Assembly (NCBI RefSeq): GCF_029852145.1
Contig: NC_079970.1
Span: 15,119,783 to 15,183,782 of the forward strand
DNA length: 64,000 nucleotides
Origin: Microplitis mediator
Taxonomy: Eukaryota; Arthropoda; Insecta; Hymenoptera; Braconidae
Reading direction: 5' to 3'
The position numbers and the translations under genes are program-made. The notes beneath the pieces are model-generated. The model searched no databases, was not told where the DNA came from, and worked only from the letters and a program-made list of their open reading frames with translations. Below are positions 47,196 to 59,009 of this stretch, one piece after another (the first letter of the stretch is position 1; the number at the start of each line of letters is the position of its first letter).

Positions 47196-47803
47196 ATGAA
47201 GAAATTGATGTTGTTACGTTCGAGAAGCCAGCAGCTTTACCTACTCTTCCAAGTACAGTAGATCACAAAGTCTTTCAGTCAACAGTGAATACTGTTCTGA
47301 ATGACAAACCTGTGCCAAGACCACGAGGTAGACCACCGAATGTCAATCGTAAACGTCCGGCACAAAGTCAGGCACAAGAGCAAAGACCCGCAAAACGGAT
47401 AGCAGTGCAAAGATCGTGTCAAAAGAAACCTCTGAAAGTATCCAAAAATAGCCCTCTACCCTCAACATCTACAGATATAGTGAAGTATACACCACCATCG
47501 ATAGGTACCTCTGATGACGATGAACCTGACACTGATAAAAGAAATCTTCATAACAACATGGAACGGCAAAGAAGAATAGAACTGAGAAATGCATTTGATG
47601 ATTTAAGATGTTTAGTACCAGAGCTTAAAATTAAAGAAAAAGCACCAAAAGTTGCAATTTTACGTCAAGGAGGGAAATTTTGTATTAAAATAAGAGAACT
47701 CGAAGAAGAATTGATTGCAGAAAAAATAGAGTTGAAAAAACGTCAAGACAAATTACGGACAAAATTAAGTTATTTAAGAAGATGTTTAGCAAAGAAACGT
47801 TAA
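47196..47803 (+). CDS. Myc: Myc transcription factor, last coding exon (bHLH-LZ)
   Basis: Continues from 39042 and encodes residues 258-459 to a TAA stop. It opens with DEEIDVVTFEKPA (258-270), a clear Myc box III. Residues ~298-305 (PRPRGRPP) form an AT-hook-like motif, unexpected in Myc. Acidic DDDEPDTD (~365-371) precedes the basic region RNLHNNMERQRR (373-384), whose His, Glu and Arg are the E-box-contacting positions. The helix-loop-helix spans ~385-425 with the diagnostic VPELKIKEKAPKVAILRQ. Leucines at 430, 437, 444 and 451 make the zipper for Max. The protein ends KKR, 459 aa in total, close to vertebrate c-Myc and shorter than Drosophila Myc. All family-defining parts are present and in frame, so this should be a functional gene. 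Confidence 0.96.
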
Positions 47804-48946
47804 AAATTTAGTACTGTAAAATATTTTCAATGGTTGATAAATATCTATAACGATAAATATTTAAATTAATTACTTGGTATTTATAGTAGTTAACATCAAT
47901 TTAAAATTTTGATAGAAAAGTAGGGTTGAAAGAATTTAAAAACTTTCATATCCGATCTTAGTTCTTTGGTACTTTACTGGTTTTTGGTAACTTTTTAAAT
48001 CTTATCATAAAGTTTTTAAATATAAAAGAACCGATAACAAATACGCTTTTGAAATATAATTTTTTTTAAATTTATAAAATAGTAATAACGATTCTGATAA
48101 TTTTTCTTGGAATTGTTATACTATATTTTTAAACTCAGGGATCCAAAGACTCTATTAATGAAAGCGAGCTCGGATCAACGATTAATTGGCTATCATTGTT
48201 AACATAAGTAACTTTTGGTATACGAGCATTTATTGTGGTTGTACAGTGTAAAAATATTCTATTTAGATGAGTGTTTTAAATTGATAGGTAGTTTTTTTGT
48301 CGTAACTATCAATTTTTCAGGTCTGTTATAACTTAATAATAATGAATAGCTCAAAATTGGGGGTTTATATGCCACATATAATTAAGATCATAAAACTAAT
48401 TTACAACTTAGTAAGATAAATCTCAATTTATGTCCTCCAATTGATAAAAAATGTTATTTAGATTTTTACAAACCTTTTATAATCCAAAAATTATAAGAAT
48501 ATAATTATTTGCGACTGATTTGAAGTATGAAATGTTTACTTTTTTTTATTAATAATTAAAAAGGGACACTTTGTAAAACCCCAATATATGAAACGATTAA
48601 TTATATTTATAGTTAAAAATAAAATGTGGTTGAGCCACCTTTTATAATAGTTAGATATTTCATACATTTTTGTTTTCTTTTTCTGTTTATTCATTAAACG
48701 ACAGTCGCTGTGCGATGTTGTGGCAGCGAATGGTAGTTAGATATTGACAGGCTAGCCAATAATATATATTTTATATGAAACAAAATACTACGCTTTGAAT
48801 ATCAGAATTTATTTTTTTCTATAAATGGAAATGAATGAAAAAAGAAAGTGGTCAAAGAGTTTTTAAAAAGTAAACTCAACAATGAGTTAATTTTTGTCTT
48901 GTTAATCTCGGTCTCTTGTTATTAATTTTTTTTATTTTTTATATAC

Positions 48947-49008
<62 letters not shown>

Positions 49009-49646
49009 CACATATATCATGGCCATATTTTTTAGTTTTTCTTCTTTTCTATTAAAGCTTTATTTGTTTTTAAAATATTTCACTGTTTTTAAAATTCAAA
49101 TAAAATTTAATCTTAAGATTATTACATAAATTAATTAATCTAAGTACAATTGTCTGGTTAATTCAGTTTTAAACATTCACAAATCGACTTTCTCTAATTA
49201 TTTTTGATAATTGAACTGGAAAGTGTGAAATATTAAAAAAGAGTTTTCAGTTCAGTCTACTTTTATAATGTTTGATTGCCTATAGCAAAATAAGTCACTA
49301 ATCATTAATTTTTCACAATTTCCATCTATTTTTCATATATGACTCAACGCATTGTCTTATTAGTATAAAGTTTCATAAATATGTGAGAAAATTTTCTGAT
49401 GAACCCTTATATGACCTCATATTAATCGTCCATATCTGGTTTAATATAAAAATTTGCCAGATCTGGTCTTAAACGGACCATATACGAGCATAAATTATAT
49501 GGGCACATTGGAAAATTTTTTTACAGCAACAGATTTACACAATAAGATCTTTACTGAATAACTATCGGTAGAATTGACTTAGCAATTTTATAATCATTGC
49601 TATGTTACAACATTTTATTCCTCATTTTTTTAGTTTTATAATTTTA

Positions 49647-49719
<73 letters not shown>

Positions 49720-50113
49720 GTTATTATTATTATCCTTATTTTTAATAATATTATTGTCTTTATTGATGTTATTATTATGGCATTTATTCATATGCAAAGT
49801 TCATTTATTGCAATATACTAGCAATTGACTAATATTTATAAACACTAAATTTTGTTTTGAGATTTTTATAAAATTATTATTTTATATTGATTTCTTTAAC
49901 TTAATTTTGATATATTTTTATATACATACATCTATATATATTTCAATTTTGCTTTTAATTATAATTATATAAGTAAAAAATAATTGGTAGATATTAGGAC
50001 GAAAGAAAAAAATAAAAATGTGTTCAAAAAATTTTGATTTAGCAGTATTCACTTTTAATATACTTTTAAATTGTTGAAAAAGTTCCTATAGAATTTGAAG
50101 ATTACAAATTAAT

Positions 50114-50169
<56 letters not shown>

Positions 50170-50654
50170 TTTTAAAAAAATAATAACAGAAAATGGAAAA
50201 ACTTATTATGTGAATGACGAACTGAAAATTTTTTTTCAATACTATATTTAATTGAAATCAATAGATCAATAACTGGAAATATGTGTGAGAAGTCTGCATT
50301 GTATAAACAAGTGAGAAATGTAATTTATAGTGATAATAAGTGTTTATATGAAATAAGTTAGATAGTTTTTAAGAATGTTTGAATATAATAAAAGCGTAAT
50401 TTCTATTACCATTATAGTGGAGTAAACTATAAGATAATTAATAAAGAATTAAATAATACTAGAAAACCTGAATTTAAACTTATGTGCTTCACATACAATT
50501 AGTATTCACTGGATGAAATGTAGATTGTTATTGAATTTACAAAATTTAATTTGTAGGTATGTCAACTATTTTATATTCAAAACTTAATGGAAATTGTATG
50601 AAAGTCACAAAAATTCTTTAATACTAAGTCTACGTAAGAAGAATGTGCTTTTTT

Positions 50655-50692
<38 letters not shown>

Positions 50693-50829
50693 CATTATTA
50701 TATTTATATATAGTTGAAAAGTATTTCGAAAATCCTATATTTATGATTTTTTACTTGATAAAAAGATCGATACTGATATAAAGCTCATTAATACTGTAAT
50801 CACACCTTGTCAATACCCTAAAGTAATGG
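47804..50829 (+). other. Myc 3' flank and probable 3'UTR
   Basis: The first clear AATAAA is at 48618-48623, which would give a 3'UTR of about 0.8 kb; other signals follow and the true end is unknown. Further on are (TA)n at 48947-49006 and 50115-50164, (ATT)n at 49646-49731 and ~50660-50700, and a CATATATGG / CCAGATCTGG palindromic patch at 49390-49510. No other gene seen. Confidence 0.4.
49646..49731. repeat. (ATT)n microsatellite
   Basis: Near-perfect ATT run of about 85 bases; a shorter one lies near 50660-50700. Confidence 0.95.
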
Positions 50830-50831
50830 TA

Positions 50832-51559
50832 TCCCTTGCTGATACGAATTACGGTACATTAGGGTAATTACCGTAATTTACGGTGTTCTACGGTAAAAGT
50901 ACGGTATTTCCCAGCAAAATTCTGGTACTTTTTCCGTAAAATTGCCTTAAGAAAACGGTAATTTACCTGAAAATTACAGCATGCCTGTGGCATTTCACCG
51001 TAAAGTAAAGTATTGCACTGTTAAAACTACACGAAGAGAAATTTATGGTAACCGTTCCTAGTACGTTTATGAAATATCATTCCATACCGTTATGGTAATG
51101 ATTACTTGAAATTATGGGATATCGGCCCATTCTTCTAGGAAAAGTTTCCATAAGTATGGAAACAATTCTCATCATTATGGTAACAGTTCTCATTTCGCAT
51201 GTGAAAGAATTATGGTAATGATTATCATAATATTATAGTAATGATAACTATAATATATATGGGTGCCGTTCCTATAATCAACATTAAAAAAAAACCGGTT
51301 ACCATGCATTATGGGAACCATTCCAATAATATATTTTAATTGTTACCATAAATTTCTTTCCGTGTATAAATAAAAAAACATACGGTACTTACGGTAAAAA
51401 TGCCGCAAATTACAGTGAATTGCCGTATTTTTTATCGCAATTCACTGTAAAATACAGTATATTACTGTAAATTGCGGCAAATTTGCCATAGAAATATCGT
51501 ATTTTACGGTAAATTACGGTGAAATTCGGTAAGTTACCGTAATTCGGATTCACCAGGGA
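50832..51559. mobile_element. TCCCT-ended MITE F, TTACCGTAATTTACGGTAA word
   Basis: TCCCTTGCTGATACGAATTA at left and the inverted TAATTCGGATTCACCAGGGA at right, TA on both sides. The body is tiled with TTACGGTAA / TTACCGTAA palindromes. Interrupted by the element at 51028-51365. Confidence 0.85.
51028..51365. mobile_element. ACACGGA-ended MITE, GGTAAC/GTTACC word, nested in F
   Basis: ACACGAAGAGAAATTTATGG / CCATAAATTTCTTTCCGTGT termini. The body consists of ATGGTAAC / GTTACCAT and ATTATGGTAATGATTA palindromes. It sits inside MITE F, whose word is different, so the change of word marks the insertion borders. Confidence 0.85.
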
Positions 51560-53359
51560 TACTTTAAACTTATTTTATTTTTACAGTATGAGTTGATAAA
51601 TTGATAACTTTTCAACCTTGTGCCTTGTATAATAATCACGCTGATATATTTTTGAAACTTTTTAAAACTTCGCGGGAGTTTTTAATTTTACTGGTTTGTT
51701 TGATTGTGCCAACAAATAGTTAAGAGAAAGAGAACAAGACTTCACATACTTAATTTTCTTATTATGTCGATTTATATGTTTGATCGTGTATGTGTAAGAC
51801 CACTAATCTTTTTTCTTTATTCAATCATCATATAAATTTTATTAAATTTTACATAGTCGCGACAAGATGATTATTTTTTAAAAATTTATAATGTTCAAGC
51901 TAAACTTTGTTTGGTTAACAATCATAATTAATATTTTTAGTTTTACTTTTATATTAAAATTAAATATTTTTACTTTCACATTTTTTATTATCATAAGCTG
52001 AAATTCGTTAATTACATCGATAGCTAAGCCACATAATGGTCATGAAAATAGAAAGATTTTTAAAATTTAACTGATAAGAATTTCAATTAGATGTAAAGGA
52101 CGAGGCGCTGTTCCTTTTCTTTTGAGAGTGCAAACGTACCTGTATAGCCACATAGACATGAATATTATTCATAATTATTACATAAATTATAACGTACTAT
52201 GAATTAATAAAAATAAATAATTGATAATGATTTACTCAAAAGCAAAATCACGACCATTTTTTAGCTTACAACGCAAAGTTTTTTATTATATTATTGTTAT
52301 ACATAAGGACTTATAATCATTTAATTAATCAGCTAAGAAATAATATACATGATAGAAGCGGGTAAAGTAAATAATTAAATATTATAAATTGTTACAGTTT
52401 TTAAGATTTTGCGTTATGACTTTGTGATTTTGTCTATAAATATTTTTTTTTTTTTTCTTTTAAATAAAAATTTCATAATTATTGAGTTGTAAATATTATA
52501 GGCATTTAGGAAACAAAGTTTGGATTAAATATATAACATTAATGTTTTTTTTTTTCAATTTTTTGACTAAAAATTTCATTATACTCAATTCATTATTTGG
52601 TTCATACGTAAGATGAACCACATAAATGATTTGAAAAATTTTTATAAAATATAATTATCTTAAGTTTTGCAAACTCCAATTAGATAACAATTTATATATT
52701 TAATGAATAGAAATTGAATTGCTTAAATCTATTAATAGATCGTTAATATTTATCTATATACACATGATATATTCCATGATAATTAAAAAATTCTGTTATT
52801 AAAAGCGAATCCATATTTTTATTATTATATACAGTATAGAAATAAATGATAAAAAAGTGACAATCGCTTCATTAAAAAGTGACACTATTTCATTTATAAT
52901 TTTTTTACATCGAAATATTGTAATTTTTTAATAAGTGAATCAAATTGTAGAGACAGCTTTAAAAAGAAAAGTTAAAATAAGATGCCTAATGACTATATAT
53001 GTAAATATAAATACATATATATTTATAAACCATTTTTCATTTTGATCTTTACCGAATACTTGATGAGTTTTCAAATCAATCAGTAAACTCCCTAAATTTA
53101 TTATACATAGAAGTGCATAGTAGACTATCTTGACGATTATGAAAATTAAACTGTGTTTTGACAATTCGAAAATAAAATTCATATTATATATTTCAATTTT
53201 TTTACACTTTGAAAGCTTTGATAAACGTGCTTATAAATTTTAACTATATTTATAAGAAATTTAATTCGTGTTTCTTATTTAAAATTAGTTATTATTTTTT
53301 CGATAAATTTTTTCATTGGAAATTATATTATTGTATGTGTGCATTTTCTTTTGCCATTA
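51560..53359. other. AT-rich intergenic stretch
   Basis: No gene or repeat recognised over 1.8 kb. The minus ORF at 52940-53182 has hydrophobic stretches but no family resemblance and no splice or regulatory support; not called. Confidence 0.5.
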
Positions 53360-53560
53360 AATAGTATATTTTACACCGAGGGCAGTTAAGTAAGAAATGT
53401 CTCAGGTCAACAAACATGTGATCTGAGGCTTTCTAATTTACTGCCCAAGGTGTCAATACTATTTTTCTCCTCGACGGAGGCGGAAAGCGGAAACTTTGTT
53501 TCGCACAGCGGGAGAAAAGTTGACGCTTTTCGCCCGGAGGGGAGACAAATACATATTTTA
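53360..53560. repeat. Pair of GC-rich hairpins
   Basis: AATAGTATATTTTACACCGA at left (53360) pairs with GGTGTCAATACTATT at 53448-53462. A GC-rich block with GGAGGCGGAAAGCGG / CGCTTTTCGCCCGGAGG follows. Resembles the hairpins at 5444 and 7625 in style. Confidence 0.55.
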
Positions 53561-53562
53561 CT

Positions 53563-54655
53563 GATTTGAAAATATTTACTTTTTTTCTTTCAAAAATTAT
53601 ACGGAAAATATTGTTCGAGATGACGAAAAAAAATACTGTCAAAGTTTGAGTTCTCAATAGTAACGACCGCCTCATAAAAATTTCCGATTTCCCCTTTGAA
53701 TAACATGGGAAATATTTTTTTTAAAGTTTGGAATTTTATCACTCATTAGCGAATCAAAGCATCGGAAAAATCAATAGACATTTTTGTTGAAAATTGAACG
53801 CTCTACAAAAAAGGTCGTTATCTTTTTTCGAAAAATTTAATTTTTCCAAAGTTGTTCAAGGTCAAAGTTGGATTCATAGTAAATTTTAGTATTATTCGAC
53901 TTTGTCGGCAAAACTATCAAACTTATCTTGAAGTGTTATAAGACTTTTTTTGTAGATTATTTCATTTCCTACAAATCATTTTATACAAAGTTTTCTAAAT
54001 TCCTGAAAGCCCTTTAGTTATTTGCATTTAAATGTCAAATTGTTCGAAAAAATCGTATTCTGTTGGATTTTATTTGCTTGCTTTCAAACGCAAATAACTA
54101 AAGAACTTTCGAAAACTTAGTTATAGATAATTAGTGGGAAATAAAATGGTCTACAATAAAGGTCCTATAATATTTTACGATAAGTCTGATAATTTCGTCG
54201 GAAAAGTCAAATAATACTAAAATTTACTATGAATTGAACTTTGTCCTTGAATCCTTGGTGGAAATTTTTCGGAATTTTCTCTGAAAAACTCAGTTCTAAA
54301 GTTCTAAAGACTTTTTCAGAGAAAAGTCCGAAAAATTTCCACCAGGGATAATCTTTGAAAAATCAAATTTTCGAAAAATAATAAAAGACCTTCTTTGTAG
54401 AGTGTTTAATTTTCAACAAGAATACCTCTTGTTTTTTCTATAACACTGATTCTCTGGTGAATGATAAAATGCCAAACTTTTAAAAAAATTTTCCCCATGT
54501 TGATGAATTGGAAAATCGAAAATTGTGATAAGGTTCTTATTAATATTAATATTAAGAGCTCAAACGTTTACATTATTTTTTTTATTTTTCGTTATCTCAA
54601 ACAATATTTTCCGTACAATTTAAAAAAAAAAAATAGTCGATTTTTTGTAATCAGC
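53563..54655. mobile_element. Foldback T, diverged relative of M
   Basis: Left arm blocks (ATACGGAAAATATTGTTCGA, AAGTTTGAGTTCTCAA, AACATGGGAAA, AAATTTTAGTATTATT, CTTTAGTTATTTGC) recur inverted on the right (TCAAACAATATTTTCCGTAC, AGAGCTCAAACG, CCCCATGTTGATG, AATAATACTAAAATTTA, GCAAATAACTAAAG). The end GATTACAAAAAATCGACTAT and GAGCTC motif resemble those of M. Arms differ at many positions, so it is older than L and M. Confidence 0.7.
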
Positions 54656-54677
54656 CCAATATATATATATATATATA

Positions 54678-56459
54678 CACTAATGCAAAAAATTAAAGGA
54701 GCAGAAAAATTTTATAAATTTTTTAGTGATTTTTGGAAGGCTGTAACTTGGTGAAAAAAAATCGTATCGAAAATTTAAAAAAAGCATTTTATAGCTTGAA
54801 ATCTCTAGTTTAGGTGTATTTTTTTCAAAATTTTTTAAAAGCTCCGATTATTGCGCAAACATGAGAAATACCGCGAGCCAAAAAATTTCTAAATTTTTTT
54901 TTTTTTTCCGAAGAGCCTACGGACCGCGGAAAAATTCTTTCAACTAAACGAATGCATACATCGTTTAGCAAATTTATTCAGCTTCAATTTGGTTTTTTTT
55001 TTAACCTCGTAGGACGATTTGTCGCAGAGATATCAGCCTTCAAACAGAAAATGATCCTTTTGGCTTTGATCTTCGATATTTCAGGTACCAATGATCGCAC
55101 AGAAAGTTGAAGGGCGGCGTTGAAAACTTGAATAAATTCCCTACAAGACCCTGTCATCATTTTTTAAAAAAAAAAATTTTTTTTATTTTTAATATCCATT
55201 AGAAGAAAGTACAGAAAAATGACTTTTTCTGGTTTTTTAGTAAATCAACCGCTACTCTGCAAATATCGATAAAAAAAATAATGTTGCCAGGGACTTTTTT
55301 AGCTTAATGTACCCCCAAGACCCCTGTAAATTTTTAAATTGATCTATCGAACCGTTTTTTGGGAATCATCGATCAAAGTTTAGCTAAACAATTAAAGGAG
55401 CAAGTTTTGTTCCTTTAATTGTGTAATCATAATCAAAATGAAAAAATTTTTTTTTTTCGACTTTTCTCAAATTTTTGCGTTGGTAACTCAGCAAATGCAA
55501 GGAAATGACAAAAAAAATAAAAAATTTCCAAAAAATGTCAAAAAAAATCAAAGAAAAAAAAAAATTGAAACTCGTTTTTTGTGTTCTAAATTTTTTTTTT
55601 GACATTTTTTGGAAATTTTCTATTTTTTTTGTCATTTCCTTGCATTTGCTGAGTTACCAACGCAAAAATTTGAGAAAAGTCGAAAAAAAAAAATTTTTTC
55701 ATTTTGATTATGATTACACAATTAAAGGAACAAAACTTGCTCCTTTAATTGTTTAGCTAAACTTTGATCGATGATTCCCAAAAAACGGTTCGATAGATCA
55801 ATTTAAAAATTTACAGGGGTCTTGGGGGTACATTAAGCTAAAAAAGTCCCTGGCAACATTATTTTTTTTATCGATATTTGCAGAGTAGCGGTTGATTTAC
55901 TAAAAAACCAGAAAAAGTCATTTTTCTGTACTTTCTTCTAATGGATATTAAAAATAAAAAAAATTTTTTTTTTTAAAAAATGATGACAGGGTCTTGTAGG
56001 GAATTTATTCAAGTTTTCAACGCCGCCCTTCAACTTTCTGTGCGATCATTGGTACCTGAAATATCGAAGATCAAAGCCAAAAGGATCATTTTCTGTTTGA
56101 AGGCTGATATCTCTGCGACAAATCGTCCTACGAGGTTAAAAAAAAAACCAAATTGAAGCTGAATAAATTTGCTAAACGATGTATGCATTCGTTTAGTTGA
56201 AAGAATTTTTCCGCGGTCCGTAGGCTCTTCGGAAAAAAAAAAAAAATTTAGAAATTTTTTGGCTCGCGGTATTTCTCATGTTTGCGCAATAATCGGAGCT
56301 TTTAAAAAATTTTGAAAAAAATACACCTAAACTAGAGATTTCAAGCTATAAAATGCTTTTTTTAAATTTTCGATACGATTTTTTTTCACCAAGTTACAGC
56401 CTTCCAAAAATCACTAAAAAATTTATAAAATTTTTCTGCTCCTTTAATTTTTTGCATTA

Positions 56460-56462
<3 letters not shown>
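54678..56462. mobile_element. Palindrome L, 1.79 kb, arms of exactly equal length
   Basis: CACTAATGCAAAAAATTAAA at left and its exact reverse complement at right. All landmarks pair about one centre (coordinate sums of 111140 for the ends and for mirrored ORFs at 55384-55635 and 55505-55756), so the arms have no net indel. A spacer of ~55 bases lies at ~55543-55598. It is embedded in TA repeats on both sides. Related pieces occur at 16120-16490 and 27248-27520. Non-coding. Confidence 0.9.
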
Positions 56463-56495
<33 letters not shown>

Positions 56496-56496
<1 letters not shown>

Positions 56497-57518
56497 GGTG
56501 CTTCGTTTGAACCGACTATTTTTTTCTTTTCGCTCCCATCCCGAAATTTTGTTGGAAGTACTCCAAAAAAAATTTCCTGAGAGTTTGAGCCCTTAAAATT
56601 GATATTAAGTACTTGAACACAGCGTGTGAAGATTTCCCATTTAAAATACACGTAAACTTTGGTTTTCATTTTTTAAACTTCTATAATTCCGCGGCATTTT
56701 ATGATATCATCTCGCCCAAAGTCGGGATTTTCTCAGAATTAAATGTACTACAAAAGTGCCCAGTGTCGCGAATTCGTAACTTATACGAGTGGGGAGTACG
56801 GACCGCTAAACCGAATTTTTTCATAGAATTCTTGTTTTTTCTCTCATTATCTCATAAACAACAAGACCTACAGAAAAAATGCAAATGACAATTTTATAGG
56901 AAATTCAATTTCCTACAAAAAAAGGTCTTTAGCACCGAATCACTCAGATTGATATTTTCTGAGATATTAGTCAAATAAAAAATCAATATTTTCTAAGATT
57001 TGATTTGACATTTTATGGGAATTCAATGCTACTTAAACTTCAATAATTAACATCTCAGAAAATATCAATCTGAGTGATTCGGTGCTAAGGACTTTTTTTG
57101 TAGGAAATTGAATTTCCTATAAAATTGTCATTTGTATTTTTTCTGTAGGTCTTGTTGTTTATGAGATAATGAGAGAAAAAACAAGAATTCTATGAAAAAA
57201 TTCGGTTTAGCGGTCCGTACTCCCCACTCGTATAAGTTACGAATTCGCGACACTGGGCACTTTTGTAGTACATTTAATTCTGAGAAAATCCCGACTTTGG
57301 GTGAGATGATATCAGAAAATGCCGCGGAATTATAGAAGTTTAAAAAATGAAAACCAAAGTTTACGTGTATTTTAAATGGGAAATCTTCACACGCTGTGTT
57401 CAAGTACTTAATATTAATTTTAAGGGCTCAAACTCTCAGGGAATTTTTTTTGGAGTACTTCCAACAAAATTTCGGGATGGGAGCGAAAAAAAAAATAGTC
57501 GGTTCAAACGAAGCACCC
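56496..57518. mobile_element. Palindrome M, 1.02 kb (GGGTGCTTCG ends)
   Basis: GGGTGCTTCGTTTGAACCGA and its reverse complement form the ends, TA both sides. A 91-codon ORF occurs on each arm (56613-56888 + and 57128-57403 -) with only two amino-acid differences; this reflects arm identity near 99% and is not evidence of a protein. A ~70-base spacer lies near 56970-57045. Separated from L only by ~30 bases of TA repeat. Confidence 0.9.
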
Positions 57519-57520
57519 TA

Positions 57521-57522
57521 AT

Positions 57523-57558
<36 letters not shown>

Positions 57559-58800
57559 CCTCATTTAATTCAAAATAATACAGATAAAATCTGATGTAAG
57601 ATGTATGAATGATGAACGCTTTTTATTATGAAATTTTTAAGAGTGTAACTTTTTGCAACCAAGTCGTAGTATAATTGTGTATGTACGATATAAGTGTATG
57701 AAAAAAAATATATATATATTGTAAAAGGATAATTCATTTTATTGCTTGCCGAGCACATAAAAATCTAAAAAAGAACTAAAATAGAGTGAATATTGAAAAA
57801 TAAACCAATAACTTTTTTTACTGTACTTAACGTATTGTGCATCACTACAAATCAATAACAATATAAAATTACATGTAAAACTAAATTGTCATGACGAATT
57901 GTGGTTTTGAGTTTTTTTTTTTATAAGTAAATAAATATCGATCATTTTTCTAGTAATGAAGAAAAAATAATTTTTCTTTACATTTATATTTAAAAGTATC
58001 ATAATAAAATTTTACTGCACTAAACCGGTATACTTATTCCTCCTACTGCAATACACTTTACTACCTAGATATTTAATAATATTATTTTAAGTACTCTGAA
58101 ACTTTGTTATTTACATTGCAATAAAGCAATAAATTTATCAATATGTAGTGACGAAGCGTTTTTCAATTTCATGTGCAAATTTTTAATTACATTAAAATTT
58201 TTAAGTACATTGAAATTTTTTTTATTTAATTTTTTTTTGGACATTTTATGAAAATGTTTTCCATGATTTTAAATGATATTTTGCGTACTTGGTATTTTTT
58301 TGGTTTGATTTTTATTTTTATTTTGTAAAAATAATTTTTTTTACTTGTAAAAAGTTTTAAGTGTGTACTTTTGGCACGATTTTATGGAGAGAATATGTTT
58401 TTAGTAGGATGTGATTTCTTTTCTTTTGTATTAATACAAATATTACATATTATAATATTTCAGAAAATCGCACCTATATTTTTTTAAATTTTCTAATCGT
58501 GTATATTTTTAGTTTTTCAAATTAAATTGTTGAAAAAATAAAAAAAATCCGAAAATTTTGAATTGTCTGCTAACTCCAGGATCATGCTAAATCGACCACT
58601 TAGTCTCGAAAGTTTAAAAATCGAAAAATAAGAAAATACGCGTGTAAGTTTCGAAAAATGTTAAATACATGGAGCAGCTTTTTATTTTTGTATTAATCTA
58701 TAACGAAAAAAATAAATGATTGAATTAATAATTTTCAAATTATAACTCAAAAATATATATTTTTTTATAACTGAAAATTTACTCGTTTAAATTACTGAAC
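57521..58800. other. AT-rich stretch, (TA)n at start
   Basis: (TA)n at 57521-57558. A copy of the GCACCTATA...TCTGCTAACTCCAGGATCAT repeat lies at 58465-58585. No gene recognised; small ORFs at 57347-57568 and 57570-57758 are repeat- or AT-derived. Confidence 0.45.
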
Positions 58801-58802
58801 TT

Positions 58803-58940
58803 TCAGCTCGTGTAACTGTTGACTACAAGTTGTCTACAAGTTGCTCAGAAACTTTGCGACAGATTGCGGCAGTAGATTGTCGCCAAGTTTCTGAGCAACT
58901 TGTGGCCAACTTGTAGTCAACAGTTACACAAGCTGAAAGT
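58803..58940. repeat. Hairpin repeat, CAACTTG/CAAGTTG word
   Basis: CAGCTCGTGTAACTGTTGAC at left pairs with GTCAACAGTTACACAAGCTG at right; inner arms CAGAAACTTTGCGACA / TGTCGCCAAGTTTCTG. The loop holds GCGGCAGTAG. A short word-palindrome element like the larger MITEs. Confidence 0.8.
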
Positions 58941-59009
58941 TGTCGACAACTTATCGTCAAGTTGGTCGCAACTCATGTACACCAACTTTCTGATCAAAAA
59001 CTCTGGCTA

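Noticed and set aside
56613..57403. Pair of 91-codon ORFs in palindrome M as a possible protein
   Set aside because: They are the two arms of one palindrome, with no start context, splice sites or domain similarity. Low-complexity Phe/Leu/Ile content suggests chance.
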